Source: Actinokineospora diospyrosa
Lineage (GTDB): Bacteria; Actinomycetota; Actinomycetes; Mycobacteriales; Pseudonocardiaceae
Direction of reading: 5' to 3'
DNA length: 64,000 nt
Assembly: GCF_024171925.1 (NCBI RefSeq)
Contig: NZ_JAMTCO010000018.1
Location: 62,001 to 126,000 of the forward strand
The position numbers and the translations under genes are program-made. How positions within the stretch are numbered: position 1 is the first letter of the stretch; the number at the start of each line of letters is the position of its first letter. Shown piece after piece: positions 40,702 through 50,494 of this stretch. Under the pieces are notes generated by a model. The model had not been told where the DNA came from and made no database searches. It saw only the letters and a program-made list of their open reading frames with translations.

Positions 40702-42522
40702 TCAGCTTGCGTCCGCCGCGGCTGGGTCGGTCGCAGCGGCCGACGCGGTCGGCTTGGCGGGCTTGAAGTCGACCCCGGCCTCCTTGCGCTGCTCGGCGGT
40801 GATCGGCGCGGGCGCGGCGGTGAGCGGGTCGAAGCCGCCGCCGGTCTTGGGGAAGGCGATGACCTCGCGGATCGAGTCCAGGCCCGCGAGCAGCATGACC
40901 AGCCGGTCCCAGCCGAAGGCGATGCCGCCGTGCGGGGGCGCGCCGAAGGCGAAAGCGTCGAGCAGGAAGCCGAACTTCTCCTGCGCCTCGTCCTTGTCCA
41001 GGCCCATGATCTGGAAGACCCGCTCCTGGACGTCCTTGTTGTGGATACGGATCGAGCCACCGCCGATCTCGTTGCCGTTGAGCACGAGGTCGTAGGCGTA
41101 GGCCAGGGCGTTGCCCGGGTCCTGGTCGAACCGGTCGATCCACTCCGCGTTCGGCGAGGTGAACGCGTGGTGCAGCGCGGTCCAGCGACCGCCGCCGACG
41201 GCGACGTCACCGGCGGACTGGGCCGCGGCGGCCTCCTCGAACATCGGGGCGTCGACGACCCACACGAAGCCCCAGGCGGACTCGTCGATCAGCCCGCAGC
41301 GGCGGCCGATCTCCTGGCGGGCGGCACCCAGCAGCGCGCGGGCGTCGTTGGTGTTGCCCGCGGCGAAGAACACGCAGTCGCCCGGCTCGGCGCCCGCGGC
41401 CTTGGCCAGGCCCTCGCGCTCGGTCTCGGACAGGTTCTTCGCGACCGGGCCGCCGAGCGTGCCGTCCTCCTGGACCAGCACGTAGGCCAAGCCCTTGTGG
41501 CCGCGCTGCTTGGCGAACTCCTGCCAGGCGTCGAGCTGCTTGCGCGGCTGGCTCGCGCCCCCGGGCATGACCACGGCACCGACGTAAGGCGCCTGGAAGA
41601 CCCGGAACGGGGTCTCGGCGAAGTACTCGGTGAGCTCGGTCAGCTCGACGGCGAAGCGGATGTCGGGCTTGTCGGAGCCGTAGCGCGACATGGCGTCGGC
41701 GTAGGTCAGCCGCGGCAGCGGCGCGCTGATGTCGTGCCCGGCCAGCTCGCGCCAGACGGCGCCGATGATCCGCTCGCCGAGCGCGATCACGTCGTCCTGC
41801 TCGACGAAGCTCATCTCGATGTCGAGCTGGGTGAACTCGGGCTGGCGGTCGGCCCGGAAGTCCTCGTCGCGGTAGCAGCGGGCGATCTGGTAGTACCGCT
41901 CCAGGCCGCCGACCATGAGCAGCTGCTTGAACAGCTGCGGCGACTGCGGCAGCGCGTACCAGGAGCCGGGCCGCAGCCGGGCGGGCACGACGAAGTCGCG
42001 GGCGCCCTCGGGGGTGGAGCGGGTCAGCGTGGGGGTCTCGACCTCGACGAAGCGCTCGGTGTGCAGCACCTCGCGGGCGATCCGGCTGACCTCGCTGCGC
42101 AACCGGATGGCCTTGGCGGGCGCGCTGCGGCGCAGGTCGAGGTAGCGGTAGCGCAGCCGGACCTCGTCACCGACGCTCAGGTGGTCGTCGAGCGGGAAGG
42201 GCAGCGGCGCGGACTCGCTGAGCACGTGCAGCTCGGTGGCCAGCACCTCGATCGCGCCGGTCGGGATCTCCGGGTTCTCGTTGCCCGTCGGGCGGGCGGC
42301 GACCTCGCCGACGACCTTCACGCAGAACTCCGCGCGCAGCCGGTGGGCGCGCTCGGCCATCTCGCCCTCGCGGAAGACGACCTGCGACACGCCCGAGGCG
42401 TCGCGGAGATCGATGAAGATGACCCCGCCGTGATCGCGCCTGCGGGCCACCCACCCGGTGAGGGTGACGGTCTGCCCGGCGTGCTCGGCGCGGAGGGTTC
42501 CGGCCTCGTGCGTGCGGATCAC
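40702..42522 (-). CDS. aspS: Aspartyl-tRNA synthetase (bacterial, possibly non-discriminating)
   Basis: 606 residues. N-terminal OB-fold ([20 protein letters not shown]), GAD insertion ([20 protein letters not shown]), class II motifs: motif 1 [20 protein letters not shown], motif 2 [20 protein letters not shown], motif 3 [17 protein letters not shown]. It charges tRNA-Asp. GTG 42520-42522 follows CAGGAGAG. The length suits bacterial AspRS. A C-terminal ~20-residue tail is Ala/Thr-rich, presumably unstructured. Confidence 0.96.
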   Translation of the reverse strand: MIRTHEAGTLRAEHAGQTVTLTGWVARRRDHGGVIFIDLRDASGVSQVVFREGEMAERAHRLRAEFCVKVVGEVAARPTGNENPEIPTGAIEVLATELHVLSESAPLPFPLDDHLSVGDEVRLRYRYLDLRRSAPAKAIRLRSEVSRIAREVLHTERFVEVETPTLTRSTPEGARDFVVPARLRPGSWYALPQSPQLFKQLLMVGGLERYYQIARCYRDEDFRADRQPEFTQLDIEMSFVEQDDVIALGERIIGAVWRELAGHDISAPLPRLTYADAMSRYGSDKPDIRFAVELTELTEYFAETPFRVFQAPYVGAVVMPGGASQPRKQLDAWQEFAKQRGHKGLAYVLVQEDGTLGGPVAKNLSETEREGLAKAAGAEPGDCVFFAAGNTNDARALLGAARQEIGRRCGLIDESAWGFVWVVDAPMFEEAAAAQSAGDVAVGGGRWTALHHAFTSPNAEWIDRFDQDPGNALAYAYDLVLNGNEIGGGSIRIHNKDVQERVFQIMGLDKDEAQEKFGFLLDAFAFGAPPHGGIAFGWDRLVMLLAGLDSIREVIAFPKTGGGFDPLTAAPAPITAEQRKEAGVDFKPAKPTASAAATDPAAADAS

Positions 42523-42872
42523 GGTGTGCGCTCTCCTGTCGCGATCAGGTTGTGACGTGCGGATTCGCGGGCGCGGACCCGCGGCTGTGGCAGCCAGGCT
42601 AACCAACGGTCATAAGGCCCTGTCCAGCAGGTTTATGCTTACCGGTCCGGGGACCCATGGCGGGTCGGCCATATGGGAACGGGAACGGTCCCGGTGCACC
42701 CTATGGAGGGTTCTCATGGACCGTTCGGCGGTATAGCACCGGCGCCATTAAGGCTATCCGGTGACCCCCAGGAGTGATCCGGTTACCCATGAATTAACAC
42801 TGACGCTACCCAGCGGGGCCCCTAAGACGTAATGTGACCGTCAGGGCGTAAGGGGTAACCCAGGGAGTGAAC
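42523..42872. promoter_or_regulatory. Divergent promoter region of aspS and the XRE regulator gene
   Basis: No gene. It holds short G/C inverted words such as GGGAACGG...CGGTCCC around 42675-42700 and ATG-rich strings that have no ribosome sites. It must contain both promoters. I see no T-box or tRNA-like leader for aspS. Confidence 0.4.
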
Positions 42873-43862
42873 ATGGGTAGCGGTATCACCCGCGAGCCAG
42901 TTCGTGAGCTTCACCAGAACGGGAGTGTCCGCCATGCGTTGACAGCCGAGCAGCCCGAGTCGCTGGCGGCCGACGCGTTCCCCACGGCGTTGCGGTCGGC
43001 GATCCAGGCCAGCGGCCTGAGCCTCGACCGGATCCAGTACCGGCTGCGGGCCCGCGGCGTGTCCATCAGCGTCACCGCGCTGAGCTACTGGCAGTCCGGG
43101 CGGCGCAGGCCCGAGCGGGCGGAGTCGCTGGCCGCGCTCGGCCATCTGGAGGACGTCCTCGGGGTGCCCACCGGCTCGCTGATCGCCCTGCTCGGCCCGC
43201 CGCGGCCGCGCGGGCGGGTCAACCGGGAGTCCTCCCGGCTGACCGTCGAGGCGCTGTGGGGCAACAGCGAGCCGGTCTCGCACCTGCTCAAGCGCATCGA
43301 CTTCACCACGGACAGCGCGCTGACCAAGATCAGCCAGCACGACAAGATGGAGATCGCCGTCGACCGCGGCGAGAAGGCCCTCAACATCCGCCAGGTATTC
43401 CGCGCCGAGCGGGACGGGGCCGATCGCACGCTGTTGGTCTACGACCTTGAAGTGCCGGGCAGGCCGTTCCCCGAGATCGTCGCGGGGGACACCTGTCGCA
43501 TCGGCCGGGTCGCCCAAGACCCCACCGCGGGGCTGCTGGCAGGGGAGATCCTGCTCGACCAGCCGCTCAACCGGGGCGAGACGACGATCGTGGACTACGC
43601 GCTGCGGCACCCGGGACCGCCGTACTCGCGCGGCGACGACAGCTACTGCCGCAAGTTCCCGGGACCGGTGCGCGAGTTCGTCCTCGAACTGCGCTTCGAC
43701 CCCAGAGCGCTACCCGCGTACCTGGAGCAGTACACCGTCGACATGGACGACCAGGTGACCAACCGGCGCAAGCTGGACGTCACCCTGGACGGCAAGGCGC
43801 ACGCGGTGGCCCTGGACTTCGGTCCCGGGATCCTCTGCGTGCGGTGGGAGTGGCCGGACTAG
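42873..43862 (+). CDS. XRE-family helix-turn-helix regulator with a large C-terminal domain
   Basis: 329 residues. Residues ~35-90 form the HTH (AIQASGLSLDRIQYRLRARG, SISVTALSYWQSGRRRPERA), then ~230 residues with no clear motif (LLKRIDFTTDSALTKISQHD, YDLEVPGRPFPEIVAGDTCR, TTIVDYALRHPGPPYSRGDD). Such proteins are actinobacterial regulators, mostly of unknown target. The ATG 42873 has AGGGAG 5 bases upstream; a GTG two codons earlier is possible. Divergent from aspS. Confidence 0.8.
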   Translation: MGSGITREPVRELHQNGSVRHALTAEQPESLAADAFPTALRSAIQASGLSLDRIQYRLRARGVSISVTALSYWQSGRRRPERAESLAALGHLEDVLGVPTGSLIALLGPPRPRGRVNRESSRLTVEALWGNSEPVSHLLKRIDFTTDSALTKISQHDKMEIAVDRGEKALNIRQVFRAERDGADRTLLVYDLEVPGRPFPEIVAGDTCRIGRVAQDPTAGLLAGEILLDQPLNRGETTIVDYALRHPGPPYSRGDDSYCRKFPGPVREFVLELRFDPRALPAYLEQYTVDMDDQVTNRRKLDVTLDGKAHAVALDFGPGILCVRWEWPD

Positions 43863-43886
43863 CCGGTCACAGGACCGGGGACCGGC
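43862..43886. terminator. Hairpin between convergent genes
   Basis: GCCGGTC (43862-43868) and GACCGGC (43880-43886) can pair around 11 bases. It begins at the last base of the XRE stop codon and lies just before the end of the next gene, which runs the other way. A bidirectional terminator without T-run is the best reading. Confidence 0.55.
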
Positions 43887-43887
43887 T

Positions 43888-44553
43888 CTAGGGCCGGTCC
43901 CACCCGGTGATGGTCAGGGCGAAGATGGCCTCGCCGACGCGCCCGTGCGCACCCCGCGCCGACACGACGATGGGGTACGCGCCGGGCGCGGCGGACGGGC
44001 TGGTGAAGATCCAGAGGGTGCAGGCGCCGCCGCCGACGGGCAACCGCGCCGGGCTGAACGTGGCCCGGGTCCCCGGCGGGACGCCGTCAACGCTGAGCTC
44101 CACGGGCTCGTCCGTGGAGACGGTGACGCGCGTCTGGGTCAGGAAACCGGGTTGGGTGGTCGACTCCTCGGGCGCTAAGCGCACCTTGATGCCACTGTGC
44201 GTCGACGCGTCGTCGACGGTCAGTGACAGGTACGCCCGTGCCGTCATGCCGTTCGCGGCCGTGGCGTGCACGGTGACCGGGTAGACCCCCGGGCTCGCCT
44301 TCTCCGGGATCGCGATGCTCAACCGGGTCGAGCGGCCCGCGTCGACCACCTTCGGCTCGAACGTGGCGATCGCCCCGCAGGGCAGCCCGGTGACCGCCAG
44401 GGTCAACGTGTGGGCCTCGGCTCCCGCCTTCGTCGCGATGATGGCGGTGGCGCCACCAGGCCGCCCCACGCGGAGCGTGAGGGGCTCCACGGACAGGGTG
44501 AAGTCGCCCGGGCTGGTGCTAGGGCTGAGGAACGGGTCGATCGCGTAGGCCAC
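43888..44553 (-). CDS. Unrecognised protein with three Ig-like / beta-sandwich segments
   Basis: 221 residues. Three similar stretches follow the pattern LTLAVTGLPCGAIATFEPKV, ...LSVDGVPPGTRATFSPARL, each with a Gly-Pro turn and SPGVYPVTVHA / APGAYPIVVSA ending. They resemble NPCBM-like or COG1470-type bacterial Ig domains. There is no signal peptide, so it may be cytoplasmic or exported by another route. Function unknown. ATG 44551-44553 follows GGAGA. Confidence 0.6.
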   Translation of the reverse strand: MAYAIDPFLSPSTSPGDFTLSVEPLTLRVGRPGGATAIIATKAGAEAHTLTLAVTGLPCGAIATFEPKVVDAGRSTRLSIAIPEKASPGVYPVTVHATAANGMTARAYLSLTVDDASTHSGIKVRLAPEESTTQPGFLTQTRVTVSTDEPVELSVDGVPPGTRATFSPARLPVGGGACTLWIFTSPSAAPGAYPIVVSARGAHGRVGEAIFALTITGWDRP

Positions 44554-44651
44554 GGTGGGGATCTCCTCTGGGTCTGCGGACCCTCACCATCACCGTCCGG
44601 ACATACGCGGAACAATCCGTAGTCGACGCAGTACGGGTACTGATTGTTGTC

Positions 44652-45863
44652 TTAAGCGAGCGCGCTAATAAGTCCGGCCACCTCTCCGATGACCGTGACC
44701 GCGGGGGGTCGGATCCCGGCCGCGACCAGGTCATCGGCCACTCGGTCCATAGTGGAGCGCAGGACCCGTTGAGATCGGGTGGTGCCTTCCTGGATCACCG
44801 CTACCGGGGTGTCGGCGGACCTACCGCCGCTGATCAGGGCCTTGGCGATGGCCGCGAGCTTGTCCACGCCCATCATCACGACGATGGTGCCACCGAGCCG
44901 CGCCAGCGCCGCCCAGTCGGTGAGGGTGTTGGGGTCGTCAGGGCCGATGTGCCCTGAAACGACAACGACCTCGTGCGCGACTCCCCGGTGTGTGACGGGA
45001 ACGTCGGCGACAGCGGGGACGGCGAAAGCCGAGGTCACGCCCGGCACGACCGTGACAGGCACACCTGCCTTAGCGCAGGCGATCACTTCCTCGAACCCAC
45101 GCCCGAACACGTAAGGATCGCCGCCCTTGAGCCGCACCACGAACTTGCCCGCCTTGGCGTGCTCGACCAAAGCGTCGTTGATGGCGTCCTGACTCGCTGC
45201 GCGCCCGTAAGGAATCTTGGCTGCGTCGATGACGGTGACCGAGGGCGCCAACTCGTCGAGCAGATCCCTTGGCCCTAGGCGGTCGGCGATCACCACGTCC
45301 GCGCGGGCCAACAACCGCCGTCCGCGCACGGTGATCAGCTCGGGGTCACCCGGGCCACCACCGACCAGCGCCACCCCGGCGGGCTCCCGCTCCTGGTCCT
45401 CGATCCGGCCTTCCCGCAGTGCGTCGAGGAGGCCGTCGCGGATGGCCGCGGAACGCTGGTGCTCCCCGCCCGCGAGTACGCCTACAAGAAGGCCGTCGTG
45501 GTCACCAGTGGCAGGTGTGACAGCGCTACCGGCGCTACCGGCGTCCGCACGGACACAGAACACGCGCGTCTTCTCGGCCTCTTCAGCCACCGTGGCGTTC
45601 ACCGCAGTGTCCGAGGTGCAGCACAACACGTACCAAGCGTCCGAGAGATCCCCCGCCTGGAAGACCCTCTTGTGCCAAGTGATCTCGCCCGCGTCCGCCA
45701 TCGCCTCGACCGACGGCGTCACCTCCGGGGACACCACCTCGATCGCCGCGCCGCTGCGCACCAAGCGGGGCAAGCGCCGCTGCGCCACCGTCCCCCCACC
45801 GACGACGACGACCCGGCGGCCTGCCAGGTCCAGACCGGCCAGGTAGTGCTGCTCAACTGCCAT
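44652..45863 (-). CDS. cobA: Siroheme synthase / uroporphyrinogen-III C-methyltransferase fusion (CysG-like)
   Basis: 403 residues. Residues ~1-150: precorrin-2 dehydrogenase/ferrochelatase (LAGRRVVVVGGGTVAQRRLP, CTSDTAVNATVAEEAEK). Residues ~165-403: SUMT (VALVGGGPGDPELITVRGRR, FVVRLKGGDPYVFGRGFEE, VVPGVTSAFAVPAVADVPVT). It makes precorrin-2 from uroporphyrinogen III and can go on to siroheme. ATG 45861-45863, or an ATG four codons earlier. It fits the cobalamin genes elsewhere in the window. Confidence 0.9.
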   Translation of the reverse strand: MAVEQHYLAGLDLAGRRVVVVGGGTVAQRRLPRLVRSGAAIEVVSPEVTPSVEAMADAGEITWHKRVFQAGDLSDAWYVLCCTSDTAVNATVAEEAEKTRVFCVRADAGSAGSAVTPATGDHDGLLVGVLAGGEHQRSAAIRDGLLDALREGRIEDQEREPAGVALVGGGPGDPELITVRGRRLLARADVVIADRLGPRDLLDELAPSVTVIDAAKIPYGRAASQDAINDALVEHAKAGKFVVRLKGGDPYVFGRGFEEVIACAKAGVPVTVVPGVTSAFAVPAVADVPVTHRGVAHEVVVVSGHIGPDDPNTLTDWAALARLGGTIVVMMGVDKLAAIAKALISGGRSADTPVAVIQEGTTRSQRVLRSTMDRVADDLVAAGIRPPAVTVIGEVAGLISALA

Positions 45864-45972
45864 GCGGGACAGCATGCCTGGTCACCCGGGCCGCACCGGC
45901 AATCGCCGCCCGACAGTGTGACGGGCGTGACGCGCCGGATCACACCCCAGTCACGATCGGCGCCCGCGCGGG

Positions 45973-46896
45973 TCAGCCCGCCTTGAGCCAGAGGCCGTCG
46001 ATGCCTTCGGAACGGGCCCGGTAGTCGACGTACAGGAGGCTCTCGATGGTGAGGCTGACCGCGCCGGTGAAGGTGCCCGCCAGCACGACGGCCAGGATCT
46101 CGCCGATCACGCTGTCGCCGCTGATCCGGGCGAAGAGGGTGTTGACCACCACGGTGATCAGGCCGAGCACGAAGCCGACCAGCGCGGTGATGCCCGCCAA
46201 GCGCCACCAGCCGACGGCGTGGACGAGTTTGCGCGAGCGGTCCAGGGCCGCGCTGGGCCCCAGGCCCTCGACGACGGCGATCGCGCGGGCGAAGGTGAAG
46301 GCGATGGACAGGTAGACGAGGCCGACCAGGGCGGGGATCGAGATGAGGATCCCGCCCGCGCCCGCGGCGGCCACCGGGAGGACGGCGACGGCGATCAGCG
46401 CGGTGAAGATGACCACCAAGAGGGCGGCGGTCGCGATCAACCGGCCCAGGGTGGGCCCGGCCTCGCCGAGGGCGTGCCTGGCGCTGGTCGTGTGGCCGAA
46501 CACCGCCCGCGGCACGACCACGTTGACCACGGCGACCAGCAGCAGGGTGAACAGGCCCAGGGTCGCCGCGGTGATCACGAGGTCGGCGAGGTACGGGCTG
46601 AAGTCCGCCCAGACCAACTGCTTGCCCGACAGGGTGTCGAGCGGCGGCAGGTCACCGACGAACAGCGTGAGCAGCAGCCTGCGCAGCAGTTCCGCGGCGA
46701 GGGACACCCCGAAGGACACCCCGAGCAAGGCGCCCGCGTTGCGCCGCAGCGCCCCGAACATGCCGCCGACGAAGTCCGGCAGGTGCAGTGGGCGCAGCGC
46801 CACGATGCCCAACTGGATCGCACCGGTGTGGTCGGTGCGCCTCGGCTCGGGGATCGACGGGTGCTGCGGCTCGGGCTGGTCGGGTCGGTCGGTCAT
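45973..46896 (-). CDS. Multi-pass membrane protein, GDPD-membrane-domain-like
   Basis: 307 residues, with a soluble ~40-residue N-terminus and six hydrophobic helices (NAGALLGVSFGVSLAAELLR, LADLVITAATLGLFTLLLVA, LIATAALLVVIFTALIAVAV, ISIPALVGLVYLSIAFTFAR, LAGITALVGFVLGLITVVVN). The segment AIAVVEGLGPSAALDRSRKL followed by a helix resembles a domain found next to glycerophosphodiester phosphodiesterases and in many unnamed actinobacterial proteins. Function unknown. ATG 46896. Confidence 0.7.
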   Translation of the reverse strand: MTDRPDQPEPQHPSIPEPRRTDHTGAIQLGIVALRPLHLPDFVGGMFGALRRNAGALLGVSFGVSLAAELLRRLLLTLFVGDLPPLDTLSGKQLVWADFSPYLADLVITAATLGLFTLLLVAVVNVVVPRAVFGHTTSARHALGEAGPTLGRLIATAALLVVIFTALIAVAVLPVAAAGAGGILISIPALVGLVYLSIAFTFARAIAVVEGLGPSAALDRSRKLVHAVGWWRLAGITALVGFVLGLITVVVNTLFARISGDSVIGEILAVVLAGTFTGAVSLTIESLLYVDYRARSEGIDGLWLKAG

Positions 46897-46948
46897 CGCT
46901 GGTCCCCAGGTCGTCGGCGGCGGTCTTTAGCGTGCCGCCCGAAAAAGG

Positions 46949-47794
46949 CTACAGGTAGCCCGCGACGAACTTCAGCGCATCGGGGATGGCCGCGCGGAAG
47001 TACGCGTCGTCGCTCCCGCCGGGCCCGAAGGAGGTCTTGACCGCCTTGACCTTCTGCGCCAACTGCTTGGTCAGGTCCAACCGGGCGGCGTCCTCGGTGC
47101 CGCACCACAGGCCGATCGGGGTCTTGCCCAGCTCCATGGTGTGGCGCAACGGTTCCAGCCGCTCCCAGCGCGCCTGGTTGTCGAACATGTTGGTGCGCTG
47201 CGCGGCGTCCCAGGAGGCGAACAGCATCGGGCTGATCGCGGCGACCGCCTGGAACCCGGGGGAACGGCCCTGGTTGAGCGCCGCGGCACCGCCCTCGCCG
47301 AACCCGACGACGGAGAACGGCGTGCTCGCCAGGTCGTGGTAGGTCAACCAGCCGGGCAGGTCCTCGTTGAGCATGCGGTGCGGGTCGTCGTCCTTGTTGC
47401 CGATCCAGTTGCCGCCCTCGACCGCGACGATCGCGAACGGCTGCGCGCCGTCCTTCACGATCTGGGTCAACACCTGCGGCACGCCGTAGTCGAGGAACAC
47501 CTTCGCCCCGCCCAGGCCGCCGTGCAACGCGATGCACACCGGGATCGGCTCCGGCGGCACGCCCTCGGGGCGGATGATGACGATGTCCACCTCGCGGTAG
47601 CGACCGGCCGAGAGGTTGCGACCGGTGACGACCGGTGCCACCTCGGAGGTGGGAGCCTTGGTCTGCAGCACGTTCTCCGGTGGGGACGCCGTCGGCCCGG
47701 CCTGCTGGCAACCCGCCACCAGCCCAGCGCCCAGCCCGGCCCCGGCCAACAGCACCGAGCGCCGGGACAACCGAACAGTTCGCGCAGTGTTCAC
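46949..47794 (-). CDS. Secreted lipoprotein of the alpha/beta-hydrolase (esterase D / feruloyl) type
   Basis: 281 residues. The N-terminus has a twin-Arg-like SRRSVLLAGAGLGAGLVAGC with a lipobox Cys, so it is exported and lipid-anchored. PVCIALHGGLGGAKVFLDYG and FSVVGFGEGGAAALNQGRSP carry the nucleophile region: the elbow reads GFGEGG, with Glu where Ser is expected. The catalytic Ser is thus absent, so it may be a binding protein or degenerate esterase. GTG 47792-47794 follows GCGGAG. Confidence 0.7.
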   Translation of the reverse strand: MNTARTVRLSRRSVLLAGAGLGAGLVAGCQQAGPTASPPENVLQTKAPTSEVAPVVTGRNLSAGRYREVDIVIIRPEGVPPEPIPVCIALHGGLGGAKVFLDYGVPQVLTQIVKDGAQPFAIVAVEGGNWIGNKDDDPHRMLNEDLPGWLTYHDLASTPFSVVGFGEGGAAALNQGRSPGFQAVAAISPMLFASWDAAQRTNMFDNQARWERLEPLRHTMELGKTPIGLWCGTEDAARLDLTKQLAQKVKAVKTSFGPGGSDDAYFRAAIPDALKFVAGYL

Positions 47795-48166
47795 AAGTTC
47801 TCCGCTCCTCACGGACCCCTGCGCCGAATCCTATTGGTCTACTGCCGCGTTGTGCCCCTTCCGTAGTGAAACGGTTGCCGGGAGAGCGCTCCCAGTACGG
47901 GCGACCCCCGCCACCTGCAGCAACGCTCTCCGTTGGCGGACAACGGGTCCAGATCGGCGTGTGACAACGCGGGCGAATTCGTCCCACATTCGGTTCACCA
48001 GCACCTTTGGCGATACATTCACGCATTCGGCCTAATACCGATGGGGGGTGGGCGCGTCCATTCGGCCACCGGGACCACCACCCGGTCGACGATCATCGTC
48101 GCGCCGGGAACCGGAACCGGGTTTTGCGGGCCGGTCGTGGACCAGTTCGCAATTCTGTGTATTGCG
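47795..48166. other. Gene-free stretch between cobL and the lipoprotein gene
   Basis: No convincing gene. A 63-codon leftward frame at 47831-48022 has no ribosome site or family mark. No cobalamin riboswitch core was seen. It probably holds the promoter of the lipoprotein gene. Confidence 0.35.
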
Positions 48167-49339
48167 TCAGCGGGTGGCCCACAGGAGGAAGGCGGAGGCG
48201 GCGGGCGCGAGCGTTGTGCTGTCGTGACCGGGGACCAGGGCGGCGGTGCTGAACTGGCAGCCGTCCACCTGGTAGCCCGCACCGGCCAGGGACCGCCGGG
48301 TGTCGGTGACGCGGTCGAGTTCGGCGACCAGGACGACGACCCGGTCGGCACCGGCGCCCGCGCAGGCGCGGACCAGGTCCGGGCGGGCGTCGGCCAGGAA
48401 GATCGAGTCCGGGCGGGGCAGCCGGTCGAGGGGTTCGTCGTCGGCCAGGCGGAGTTCGACGTCGTGCGCGGCGGCGTTGGCGACGATGCGGACGCAGAGA
48501 CCGGGATCGGCCTCCACGGCGATCACCGCGGCCCCTAGGCGGGCGGCCTCGATGCCGATGGCACCGGAGCCCGCGCACACGTCCCACACCAGGGAACCGG
48601 GGCGCGGCGCCAGGCGGGCCAGCGCGACCGCGCGGACCTCCGGCGAGGTCCCGACGCCCGCGCGGGTGGCGAAAGCGCTTTCGCCCAGCGCCCAACCGCC
48701 CCGCGGGGGAACGGGTTCACCGCAGGCGACCCACGACGCCAGCCCGACCGATTCGGCGACGGCCAGGCAGAGCACCAGGTTCGGCTCCCGCCAGGTCCGC
48801 TCCCCGGCCGCTTCGAGGTCCACAATGGACAACTCCTCGGTGCCGCCGAGGTCCTCGAGCACGGCGATCTGGCGGCGCCACCCGGACAGCTGCGCGGCCA
48901 GTTCGGCGGGCCCGGCCCCCGGCGCGGTGAGCACGGCGACGGCCGGGCGGGCGCGGCAGACGTTCACGGCGCGGCGGAAGTCGCGGCCGCGGGCGCTGAC
49001 CACGGTGATGTCGTCCCACGGGCGGCGCAGCAGGGCGGCCATGCGCTGCACGTCGGTCGGACCGGGCCGCACGAGCACGGCGACACCGCGCTCCCTGAGC
49101 GCTCGCAGATCGCCGAAGAACCCCGGATCACCTGTGGTCACCACGACCGCGGACCCGGCGGCGGCCAGAGCGTCCACAGTCGACTCGGCTAGCGGGCCGG
49201 TCGTCTCGATCACCCGCGCCGAACCGGTGTAACCGGCCAGCAGCGCCTTGGGACCGACGACGAGGTCCGCGGCGTCCAGAACGGTTGTCAGCTCATCGTC
49301 GAGTGCCGACCACGAGCCGCCTAACAGGGTCACCGTCAT
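48167..49339 (-). CDS. cobL: Precorrin-6Y C5,15-methyltransferase (CbiE-CbiT fusion)
   Basis: 390 residues. Residues 1-190: CbiE-type SAM methylase (VVVTTGDPGFFGDLRALRER, NLVLCLAVAES). Residues ~210-390: CbiT-type class I methylase (LVWDVCAGSGAIGIEAARLG, AAVIAVEADPGLCVRIVANA). It adds two methyl groups and decarboxylates precorrin-6Y in cobalamin synthesis. ATG 49339. It lies 31 bases after cobM, so both are co-transcribed leftward. Confidence 0.92.
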   Translation of the reverse strand: MTVTLLGGSWSALDDELTTVLDAADLVVGPKALLAGYTGSARVIETTGPLAESTVDALAAAGSAVVVTTGDPGFFGDLRALRERGVAVLVRPGPTDVQRMAALLRRPWDDITVVSARGRDFRRAVNVCRARPAVAVLTAPGAGPAELAAQLSGWRRQIAVLEDLGGTEELSIVDLEAAGERTWREPNLVLCLAVAESVGLASWVACGEPVPPRGGWALGESAFATRAGVGTSPEVRAVALARLAPRPGSLVWDVCAGSGAIGIEAARLGAAVIAVEADPGLCVRIVANAAAHDVELRLADDEPLDRLPRPDSIFLADARPDLVRACAGAGADRVVVLVAELDRVTDTRRSLAGAGYQVDGCQFSTAALVPGHDSTTLAPAASAFLLWATR

Positions 49340-49370
49340 GGCGACATTCGACCACGCTCGCGAAGAGCAC

Positions 49371-50387
49371 TCACTTCTTCGTGGTGCGGCGCGCGGTCGC
49401 CCGGGCGGTCTTCGGCGGCTGCTTCCTGGCCGCGGCGGTGCGCTTGACCACCGGCTTCGGCTCGGGAACGACTGCCTCGACCGGCTCGGGGCGGGTCTGC
49501 TCGGGCACGCCGGGGCTGTCGGTGATCCCGGTGTTCTCCGTGTCGGGGTTCTCGGCGTCGGGGGTCTCTGTGTCGGGGGCGCCGGTGTCGGTCTTGCGCG
49601 ACCAGGAGCCCGCGGACCGCCACGACCGCGACGTCCACCGCTTGCCCTGCTCCCCCGCCACCGACCGCGGCGCGTACCCGGCCCTCGGCTTCGCCTGCCG
49701 CAGCACGTCTCCGACCAGGAACAGCGCGTGCCGCCACAGGTTGGCGCGCTTCACCTCGGCCACGAGCTCACCGATGGTGGTCCGCAGCACCTTCTCGTCC
49801 GCCCAGCTCACCTTGTGCGCCACCACCACGGGCACCTGCGGGTCCAACCCGGCTGCGGTCAACGCCTCGGCCAATTCCGCGGCCCGCGCGGCGGGGGCGT
49901 GCACGGCGAGGGTGCGACCGTCGGCGGCGAGGTCGCGGATGCGCTCGAAGTCGGCCTCGGTGGCCGCGTCGGTGATGATCGCGGTGTCGGCGCCCGCGGT
50001 CTCGGTGAGCGAGTTCCCGGTGGCCGCCACCGCCGCCGACACCGGCGACACCCCGGGCACCACCTCGACGTCGAGGCCGATCTTGACGCACAGCTCCCGC
50101 TGTTCGCGCAGGTCAGCGCAGTGCGCGGGGTCACCGGCGATCAGCAGGACCGCCTTCTGGTGCCTGCTCGCCAGCCCGCGGTAGCGCTCGGCGAGCTCGT
50201 CGGTCCCGAGCCGGGCGTGGTCGACCAGGTCGGCGTCGGCCCTGGTGTGCTCGCGCAGCCACAGCGGGTCCACCGCGCTCGGCGTGTAGAGCACCAGGTC
50301 GGCCTCGGCGATCCGGGCCGCACCGCGCAGGGTGATGAGGTCGGCCGCACCCGGTCCAGCTCCCACGAAACTCACGGCGCCACGCAT
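49371..50387 (-). CDS. cobM: Precorrin-4 C11-methyltransferase with a basic, repetitive C-terminal extension
   Basis: 338 residues. The first ~255 are a normal CobM/CbiF (VSFVGAGPGAADLITLRGAA, VVPGVSPVSAAVAATGNSLT, WRHALFLVGDVLRQ). The last ~80 are an extra tail: first Asp/Thr/Glu/Pro repeats (PDTETPDAENPDTENTG), then a histone-like KPVVKRTAAARKQPPKTARA ending in RRTTKK. Such a tail is not part of the catalytic fold. ATG 50385-50387. Adjacent to cobL and upstream of nothing on this strand; divergent from bioF. Confidence 0.88.
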   Translation of the reverse strand: MRGAVSFVGAGPGAADLITLRGAARIAEADLVLYTPSAVDPLWLREHTRADADLVDHARLGTDELAERYRGLASRHQKAVLLIAGDPAHCADLREQRELCVKIGLDVEVVPGVSPVSAAVAATGNSLTETAGADTAIITDAATEADFERIRDLAADGRTLAVHAPAARAAELAEALTAAGLDPQVPVVVAHKVSWADEKVLRTTIGELVAEVKRANLWRHALFLVGDVLRQAKPRAGYAPRSVAGEQGKRWTSRSWRSAGSWSRKTDTGAPDTETPDAENPDTENTGITDSPGVPEQTRPEPVEAVVPEPKPVVKRTAAARKQPPKTARATARRTTKK

Positions 50388-50494
50388 TCCCCGACCGTAT
50401 CGTCCTGCCCGCGTGCCCCCGCCCCCGCCCACCCGAGCCGGTGCCTACTCACCCCACCCACCCGCGCGCCTGGCCCGGTGTCAGACTCGTGCCC

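Noticed and set aside
47831-48022. 63-codon leftward frame
   Set aside because: No ribosome site, no family similarity I can recall, and no conserved neighbour link.
44652-50387. Cobalamin riboswitch in front of the cob genes
   Set aside because: Looked for the conserved core ahead of cobM, cobL and the SUMT gene; spacing is short and no core was visible.
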